Source: Micromonospora polyrhachis
GTDB lineage: Bacteria; Actinomycetota; Actinomycetes; Mycobacteriales; Micromonosporaceae
Assembly (NCBI RefSeq): GCF_014203835.1
Contig: NZ_JACHJW010000001.1
Span: 3,980,501-4,044,500, forward strand
Direction: 5' to 3'
DNA length: 64,000 nucleotides
Part shown: in pieces, positions 58,670-64,000 of the stretch
Layout of the letters: every line of letters begins with the position of its first letter
Numbering within the stretch: the first letter of the stretch is position 1
The notes under the pieces: model-generated
Databases searched by the model: none
What the model was told of the DNA's origin: nothing
Seen by the model: the letters and a program-made list of their open reading frames with translations, nothing else
Translations under genes and position numbers: made by a program

Positions 58670-59629
58670 TCAGAACGCGGCGACCAGGAATCCGACGACG
58701 ATGAGGAACTGGCCGGTCAGCCCGGCCAGTACGGCGACCCGGCGGGCTCTCGGGTCGGGCAGGCGAAGTGCCCCGGTCGACCACCCGATGCCGGCTGAAC
58801 AGAGCGCCACCAGGGCTAGGCCGAGCAGCCAGCGCAGGTGCCGGGTGACGGTGTCCCCCTCGACGTACGCCGTGGCGGCGTCCGGATCGACCATCCGGGC
58901 CACGAGCGTGTTTCCCGGCGTCCGATGCCGCCCGTCCACCCCGGCCAGCCGTACGTCGGTGACGAGACCGGCAGGGGTGACACTTTCGTCGCCGGGTTCC
59001 CCGTCGGCGTGGTCGGAGATCACCGGATCCGGGGTGGCCGAGGGCCCGCCGTCCGGGGCGTTGGTTGCCGAGCCCTGACCGGCGGTGGTGTCGTCGTCGG
59101 CCACGAACGTGCCCCGGCACCGCAGGCCGATGCCACTACCGGTGCAGCTCAGCACGGTGGCGGTACCCCGGTCGCCGTGCCCCACCGCCAGCCACAGGGG
59201 CTCGGCGCTCACCCAGGCGAAGAAGCTGCTGAGCAGGGTCAGGACGAGCAGACCGGCCAGCCCGAGCACCGGGTGGCGTGGGGGCTTGGCTGGCCGGCCG
59301 GTCGTCCCCCGCAGGCCGAGGCCCCGCCGGCTCCGGTCGTGTCCGGCGGGGCGGTCCGCCGCCACCGGGGTCCCGTCCCAGTGGACCTCCTCGATCGGTA
59401 GCCAGAACGCCGGTTCGTCGGCCGAAGCCTGCTGCGGTACCGAAGCGCGTACGGACGGCCCCGGCCCGTCCCGTGCGGAATCCGCCCGGCTCGGTGGTAC
59501 CCGTAGCGGTGCCCGCTGGGGAAGTGCGGTGAACGGGGCACCGGTGGTCGGCTCGATGAGTGGGACGGTGTCCTCGCCCTGCTCCCCGAGGGGGTGCTGC
59601 TCGCCTGTTCGCCCGGTCACACTGCCCAT
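58670..59629 (-). CDS. Membrane protein with disordered N-terminus
   Basis: 319 residues from ATG 59629. Residues 1-120 are Pro/Ala/Gly-rich and cytosolic, with an acidic motif FWLPIEEVHWDGTPV. One helix (VLGLAGLLVLTLLSSFFAWV) leads to an extracytoplasmic domain with a CTGSGIGLRCRGTFV pair of Cys, and two helices close the protein (LLGLALVALCSAGIGW and VAVLAGLTGQFLIVVGFLV). The layout resembles DUF3592-like envelope proteins, but I cannot assign a family with confidence. It is convergent with rsmI. Confidence 0.75.
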   Translation of the reverse strand: MGSVTGRTGEQHPLGEQGEDTVPLIEPTTGAPFTALPQRAPLRVPPSRADSARDGPGPSVRASVPQQASADEPAFWLPIEEVHWDGTPVAADRPAGHDRSRRGLGLRGTTGRPAKPPRHPVLGLAGLLVLTLLSSFFAWVSAEPLWLAVGHGDRGTATVLSCTGSGIGLRCRGTFVADDDTTAGQGSATNAPDGGPSATPDPVISDHADGEPGDESVTPAGLVTDVRLAGVDGRHRTPGNTLVARMVDPDAATAYVEGDTVTRHLRWLLGLALVALCSAGIGWSTGALRLPDPRARRVAVLAGLTGQFLIVVGFLVAAF

Positions 59630-59773
59630 TCCACAACGAGTGACCGAGTCGACACGACAAGCTAATGCGCGTGTCGGCGGTAAACCGGGCAAAGAGCGGT
59701 CGGGCGGGGCAGACCCAGCCGGCCCGGTTATCCCTTCGCAGACGCCGTAGGCCGGTCACTAGGCTTGACAGCC

Positions 59774-61564
59774 ATGAGTCACGTTCTCGCGGCGGTCGCC
59801 TGGCCCTACGCCAACGGCCCGCGCCACATCGGCCATGTCTCCGGCTTCGGAGTGCCCTCCGACGTGTTCAGCCGGTACATGCGGATGGCCGGGCACGACG
59901 TGCTCATGGTCTCCGGCACCGACGAGCACGGCACCCCGATCCAGGTGCAGGCCGACAACGAGGGGGTCAGCCCGCGCGAGCTGGCCGACCGCTACAACCG
60001 GGTCATCGTGGAGGACCTGCACGGCCTTGGCCTCTCCTACGACCTTTTCACCCGGACCACCACCGGCAACCACTACGCCGTGGTGCAGGAGATTTTCGAG
60101 ACGCTCTACCGCAACGGCTACATCGTGCCCAAGGTCACCATGGGGGCGATCTCCCCGTCCACCGGCCGTACGCTGCCCGATCGCTACATCGAGGGCACCT
60201 GCCCGATCTGCGGCTACGGCAGCGCCCGGGGCGACCAGTGTGACAACTGCGGCAACCAGCTCGACCCGATCGACCTGATCGATCCCCGATCGAAGATCAA
60301 CGGCGAGACGCCGCAGTTCGTGGAGACCGAGCACTTCTTCCTCGACCTGCCCGCGTTCGCCGAGGCGCTCGGTCGGTGGCTGGACAGCCGGGAGGGCTGG
60401 CGGCCCAACGTACTGCGGTTCTCCAAGAACCTCCTCGACGACCTGCAACCACGGGCCATCACCCGGGACCTGGAGTGGGGCGTACCGATCCCGCTGGAGG
60501 GCTGGCGGGACCGTACCGACAAGAGGATCTACGTCTGGTTCGACGCGGTCATCGGCTACCTCTCCGCGTCGATCGAGTGGGCCCGCCGCTCAGGCGATCC
60601 GGAGGCGTGGCGCAGGTGGTGGTCCGCCGACGACGCGCTCGGCTACTACTTCATGGGCAAGGACAACATCGTCTTCCACTCGGTGATCTGGCCGGCACTG
60701 CTGCTCGGCTACTCCGGGGCCGGCGACCGGAACGGCGAACCGGGCCAGCTGGGGGCACTCAACCTGCCCACCGAGGTGGTCTCCAGCGAATACCTGACCA
60801 TGGAGGGACGCAAGTTCTCTTCCTCCCGCCGGGTGGTCATCTACGTCCGCGACTTCCTGGAGCGCTACGACGCCGACGCGCTGCGCTACTTCATCGCCGC
60901 CGCCGGGCCGGAGAGCAACGACACCGACTTCACCTGGGCCGAGTTCCTGCGCCGCAACAACGACGAACTGGTCGCCGGCTGGGGCAACCTGGTCAACCGG
61001 TCGATCTCGATGGCGGCGAAGAACTTCGGCGCGATCCCGGAGATCGACGCCGCCGGGCTCACCGAGGCGGACGAAGCGCTGCTGGCCGTTGCCCGGGCCG
61101 GCTTCGACACCGTCGGTGACCTGATCGCCCGGCACCGGCAGAAGGCGGCGATCGGCGAGGCGATGCGGGTGGTCGCCGAGGCCAACAAGTACCTTTCCGA
61201 CCAGGCGCCGTGGAAGCTCAAGAGCGACGAGGACAAGCCCCGGATGGGCACCATCCTGCACGTCGCGTTGCAGGTGGTCAGCGACGCCAACACGCTGCTC
61301 ACGCCCTTCCTGCCGCACTCCGCCCAGAAGATCCACGAACTGCTCGGCGGCACCGGCGTACACGCTCCGATGCCGTCCATCGTGGAGGTCGAGGATCTCG
61401 ACGGAGGGCCGGCGTACCCGGTGCTGACCGGGGACTACACGGTCGGCGCACGCTGGGAGTCCGTACCGGTGGAGGCGGGTCGACCGCTGGCCGCGCCGAA
61501 GCCGGTCTTCCGCAAGCTCGACCCGTCGATCGTCGAGGAGGAACTGGCCCGGCTCGGCGGCTGA
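59774..61564 (+). CDS. metG: Methionyl-tRNA synthetase
   Basis: 596 residues. HIGH motif ([13 protein letters not shown]), a double zinc knuckle (CPIC and CDNC), [11 protein letters not shown] and KFSSSRR (the KMSKS loop), followed by the anticodon-binding helical domain. Charges tRNA-Met for initiation and elongation. ATG 59774 is 8 nt after TAGGCT with no ribosome binding site (leaderless). This MetG1-type enzyme lacks the C-terminal dimerisation domain, as in most actinobacteria. A strong hairpin follows. Confidence 0.96.
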   Translation: MSHVLAAVAWPYANGPRHIGHVSGFGVPSDVFSRYMRMAGHDVLMVSGTDEHGTPIQVQADNEGVSPRELADRYNRVIVEDLHGLGLSYDLFTRTTTGNHYAVVQEIFETLYRNGYIVPKVTMGAISPSTGRTLPDRYIEGTCPICGYGSARGDQCDNCGNQLDPIDLIDPRSKINGETPQFVETEHFFLDLPAFAEALGRWLDSREGWRPNVLRFSKNLLDDLQPRAITRDLEWGVPIPLEGWRDRTDKRIYVWFDAVIGYLSASIEWARRSGDPEAWRRWWSADDALGYYFMGKDNIVFHSVIWPALLLGYSGAGDRNGEPGQLGALNLPTEVVSSEYLTMEGRKFSSSRRVVIYVRDFLERYDADALRYFIAAAGPESNDTDFTWAEFLRRNNDELVAGWGNLVNRSISMAAKNFGAIPEIDAAGLTEADEALLAVARAGFDTVGDLIARHRQKAAIGEAMRVVAEANKYLSDQAPWKLKSDEDKPRMGTILHVALQVVSDANTLLTPFLPHSAQKIHELLGGTGVHAPMPSIVEVEDLDGGPAYPVLTGDYTVGARWESVPVEAGRPLAAPKPVFRKLDPSIVEEELARLGG

Positions 61565-61631
61565 CGTCGGTCCCGATCGTGACATCGGTCCCGACCACGT
61601 CGAGGCGACCGACGACGAGCCCGATCACGAC

Positions 61632-61674
61632 GGAAGCGGCCCGGTCCTGGAGCATCCAGGGCCGGGCCGCCTTC
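61632..61674. terminator. Terminator between metG and the convergent cell-wall gene
   Basis: Stem of about 19 bp (61632-61650 with 61656-61674) containing GCGGCCCGG/CCGGGCCGC and CCTGG/CCAGG, 5-nt loop. Confidence 0.88.
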
Positions 61675-61727
61675 GTTCGTTCCGTCCCACCGTCGGCAGG
61701 GCAGCGGTCGCCGCGCCCGGCCGGGAC

Positions 61728-62729
61728 TCAAAGCATCGACACGTGTACGTGGTCGGTGTGATCGCTCGCCCCACTGTACGAGCTCCAGCCGGTCGCCGGC
61801 ATCCAGATCTGCTTGTACCAGATCACGTAGTAGATACCGAGGCGGTCGGCGTTACGGACCAGGAACGCGGTGAGGTTGTTGCCGTACATCCGCTGGTCCT
61901 GGTTCTGTGCGGAGACGAAGCCCCGGTTGATCAACGACCAGTCGCAGGCGCGGCCCTTCGGGTGCTCGTACGGGCCACCTGAGCGGTAGCAGCCCACGAA
62001 CCGGTTGAACCCGGCCTTCTTGACCTCCTTGTACATGTGCATCGTGCGTGGCGTGATGCAGCCGGAGGTCGTCGGGTCGTCCTGGTTGCACGACTCGCTC
62101 GGCCAGTCGCCGCTGGCCGTACGCGGGGCGGCCTTGGCCACCGGCGAGGTCGCGGTGACGAACCCCTTGGTCAGGCTCATCCCGCCGACCAGGGCGAGCG
62201 CCTTCTCCGCTTCCTTCTTCTGCTTCGTCATGATGGTCAGCTGCTTGTTCTGCTCCAGGATCTCGGCGTCGAGCTGGGCCTTGGCGCGTTCGGCGATGTC
62301 CCGGGCCTCGGTGAGTTCGCGCAGCTTCCGGTCGTTGAGCCGGTTCAGCTCGTCCAGCCGGCTCGCCCGCTCGACGAACGAGTCGGGGCTGTCACTCTCC
62401 AGCAGTACGGCAATTGCGCCGATCTTGCCCTGGCGGTAGGACTGGGCCGCGATCTGAGCCACCTGCGGGGCGAGTAGGTCGAGCCGCTCCTGGGCCTTTT
62501 GGAGTTCGAGGTTGAGAGCCTGTTGCCGCCGCTTCGACTGATCCAGCTTGGCCTTCGCCTGAATGTAGCCCCGGTTGGTCGACTCGATCACGTCGCGGAG
62601 CAGCGGCGTCTCGGTCTCGTTGGGAGTCTCGTTGGGTTCTGCCCAGGCCCGCTCGGCGGGTGCCACCAGGGCCACGGCGGTGAGTAGCGCCAGGATCGTC
62701 GTCAGCCAACCGCGCAGGGGTGCGGTCAA
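61728..62729 (-). CDS. Secreted coiled-coil protein with a C-terminal D-Ala-D-Ala peptidase-like domain
   Basis: 333 residues. TTG 62729 is the likely start: GGAAGGAAGG lies 4-5 nt upstream. Signal peptide to about 30 (ALVAPAERAWAEP). Residues 40-180 form a long coiled coil (QSKRRQQALNLELQKAQERLD...RDIAERAKAQLDAEI), as in NlpC/P60 and RipA-type hydrolases. The C-terminus (HMYKEVKKAGFNRFVGCYRSGGPYEHPKGRACDWSL...SDHTDHVHVSM) has the H...D...H pattern of M15-like/DUF domains. It probably acts on peptidoglycan. A c-di-AMP riboswitch controls it. Confidence 0.87.
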   Translation of the reverse strand: MTAPLRGWLTTILALLTAVALVAPAERAWAEPNETPNETETPLLRDVIESTNRGYIQAKAKLDQSKRRQQALNLELQKAQERLDLLAPQVAQIAAQSYRQGKIGAIAVLLESDSPDSFVERASRLDELNRLNDRKLRELTEARDIAERAKAQLDAEILEQNKQLTIMTKQKKEAEKALALVGGMSLTKGFVTATSPVAKAAPRTASGDWPSESCNQDDPTTSGCITPRTMHMYKEVKKAGFNRFVGCYRSGGPYEHPKGRACDWSLINRGFVSAQNQDQRMYGNNLTAFLVRNADRLGIYYVIWYKQIWMPATGWSSYSGASDHTDHVHVSML

Positions 62730-62739
62730 GATACCTTCC

Positions 62740-62880
62740 TTCCGTCGGCCGCCGATCGGGTTAGCTGACGGGTTCGGGGCGGAAGTGGCCCCTACCGCTT
62801 ACTGCGGATTCACCCCACGAACACGGTTCCCCGATTCGCCCGGTCAGGCGATTAGGCGGCAGCCTCGCCGGCACCCGATG
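62740..62880 (-). promoter_or_regulatory. c-di-AMP riboswitch (ydaO/yuaA type)
   Basis: Read on the minus strand, the 5' UTR contains CGAATCGGGGAACCGTGTTC, then GGGGTGAATCCGC, then CCGAACCCGTCAGCTAACC, in that order and spacing: the conserved core of the ydaO class. The closing stem pairs GCCGCC (62855-62860) with GGCGGC (62748-62753). The ribosome binding site of the cell-wall gene follows immediately. Such switches turn off expression of wall hydrolases when c-di-AMP is high. Confidence 0.92.
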
Positions 62881-63152
62881 ACGTGCCTTCTGGCGATTGC
62901 CGCCAGCGAGCCTACCCGACACCCCGGCAGGCCATCTATTTCGCCGGCACCGGCGAGAAAAGCGTTATCAGCCAGCGCCTTTCGGTAACCGTCTCGCTCT
63001 GTGTCGGCCTGCTGACACATCGGTCTTTCGTAATGTCGGCGAATGTGTGAAGTGGACACACGGCATCGACGTTCCGTTCTCGATTGGCGGCAGGGGCCCG
63101 CTCCCGGCTGGTTGCGCCGGATGGCGTACCTGGATATGTGATGCTGACGGTG

Positions 63153-64000
63153 ATGAGCGATCAAACCGAGTCCCGCCGCCAACGCGCCGCGCGCCGGGCG
63201 GGGGAGTTTCCGTCCCCACCCGAGCCGCTGCCCCGTACGGTGATCGACAGCCACACCCACCTGGACATCACCGTGGCCGAGGCCGGGGTGACCGGCGGCC
63301 CGGCCGGTGCCGGTGACCCGTTCGCGGCGGGATCGGGCGACCCGGTCGCCGCCATGATCGAGGTGGCCGCCGGGGTCGGGGTCGACCGACTGGTGCAGGT
63401 CGGGGTCGACGTGGCCTCGTCCCGCTGGGGGGCCGAGGTGGCCCGGCAACATCGAGCGGTGGTCGCCACCGTCGCGCTGCACCCCAACGAGGCACCCCGA
63501 CTCGCCGACCTGGACGAGGCGCTGCGCCAGATCGAGGCGCTCGCCGCCGAGGAGCGGGTACGCGGTATCGGCGAGACCGGGATGGACTTCTTCCGTACGG
63601 GGGACGAGGGGCGGGCCGCCCAGGAGCTGAGCTTCCGGGCGCACATCGCCATCGCCAAGCGGTACGGCAAACCCCTGGTGATCCATGACCGGGACGCGCA
63701 CGCCGACGTGCTGCGGGTCCTCGACGAGGAGGGTGCCCCGCAGACCGTGGTGCTGCACTGCTTCTCCGGCGACGCCGAGTTCGCCACCGAGTGTCTCCGC
63801 CGGGGGTACGTGCTCAGCTTCGCCGGCACGGTCACCTTCGCCAGCGCCCACGCGCTGCGGGCAGCCGCCCGGATCACCCCGCTGGACCAACTGCTGGTCG
63901 AGACCGACGCGCCCTACCTCACCCCCACGCCGCATCGGGGTCGGCCCAACGGGTCGTACCTGATTCCGCTCACCGTCCGGTCGCTGGCCGAGACCACCGG
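63153..64000 (+). CDS. tatD: TatD-family metal-dependent nuclease (truncated by window end)
   Basis: At least 282 residues; runs off the window. Metal ligands: DSHTHLD, RGIGETGMDF, LVIHDRDAH, VLHCFSG and LVETDAPYL (HxH, E, H, H, D). This is the 3'-5' exonuclease/deoxyribonuclease TatD/YcfH. Starts at 63141 and 63153 are both in frame with no clear ribosome binding site. A Gly/Ala-rich insert (GGPAGAGDPFAAGSGDP) after the first motif is longer than in E. coli TatD. Position right after metG and the cell-wall gene is common in actinobacteria. Confidence 0.93.
   Translation, partial: MSDQTESRRQRAARRAGEFPSPPEPLPRTVIDSHTHLDITVAEAGVTGGPAGAGDPFAAGSGDPVAAMIEVAAGVGVDRLVQVGVDVASSRWGAEVARQHRAVVATVALHPNEAPRLADLDEALRQIEALAAEERVRGIGETGMDFFRTGDEGRAAQELSFRAHIAIAKRYGKPLVIHDRDAHADVLRVLDEEGAPQTVVLHCFSGDAEFATECLRRGYVLSFAGTVTFASAHALRAAARITPLDQLLVETDAPYLTPTPHRGRPNGSYLIPLTVRSLAETT

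Overview
The window is chromosomal DNA from a high-GC actinobacterium, most likely Micromonosporaceae (Micromonospora or a close relative). The grounds are strong G/C bias in third codon positions, many GTG starts, many genes with no ribosome binding site but a TANNNT box 6-8 nt before the start codon (leaderless mRNAs), a SigE-family sigma factor, SARP/AfsR and WYL regulators, and the galU-glp-rimJ-sepX division cluster. The genus is an inference from gene content. I found no rRNA, CRISPR array, plasmid or phage module.

Layout. 1-8.5 kb: end of an acyl-CoA dehydrogenase, an epoxide hydrolase with a divergent WYL regulator, a CoA-binding protein, an HTTM membrane protein overlapping a small partner, thioredoxin, a MaoC-like protein behind TetR-type palindromes, a SpoU methyltransferase and a DUF6758-like protein. 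8.3-19 kb: a 52-residue membrane protein next to a bacterial PH-domain protein, a SigE-like sigma factor coupled to a membrane-anchored propeller protein, PHP phosphoesterase, MarC, a RecB-like Fe-S nuclease, an MpaB-type oxygenase, a Fur regulator and several small genes. 19-26 kb: a large diguanylate cyclase, then galU, glp (moeA-like), rimJ-like and sepX/glpR-like, ending at tRNA-Ala(CGC). 26-36 kb: an epimerase, a two-component system followed by the deleted remnant of its likely ABC exporter, a TetR/SDR pair with a clear operator, a 17-bp tandem repeat, an HxlR remnant, and a CPBP protease with a second two-component system.

36.3-46 kb is a copper-homeostasis island. It holds copA, a secreted His-rich protein, copZ and a second Cys-rich chaperone, csoR, an 18-Cys four-helix copper protein, a CopB-type P-ATPase with a 14-His N-terminus, a DUF6153 protein and a DUF305 lipoprotein. 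At least four TACCCC/GGGGTA palindromes resembling CsoR operators lie in its promoters. One overlaps the promoter of csoR itself, which predicts an autoregulated copper-derepressed regulon of cytosolic capture, export, storage and periplasmic handling.

46-56 kb: an AlkZ-type glycosylase, a 961-residue SARP-NB-ARC-TPR regulator divergent from a secreted three-repeat protein, a serine hydrolase whose stop codon lies in the target duplication of an IS982-family element, and a TetR/FAD-monooxygenase pair behind a 39-bp palindrome. 56-64 kb: protein O-mannosyltransferase and rsmI (divergent), a membrane protein, metG, a coiled-coil secreted cell-wall protein controlled by a c-di-AMP (ydaO-type) riboswitch, and the start of tatD.

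Nothing here is a clearly new defence or biosynthetic system. The most unusual items are two dispersed inverted-repeat families (one copy lies in frame inside the SARP gene), several 17-28 bp tandem repeats at gene ends, exceptionally clear TetR and CsoR operators, and the SARP/secreted-repeat-protein pair.
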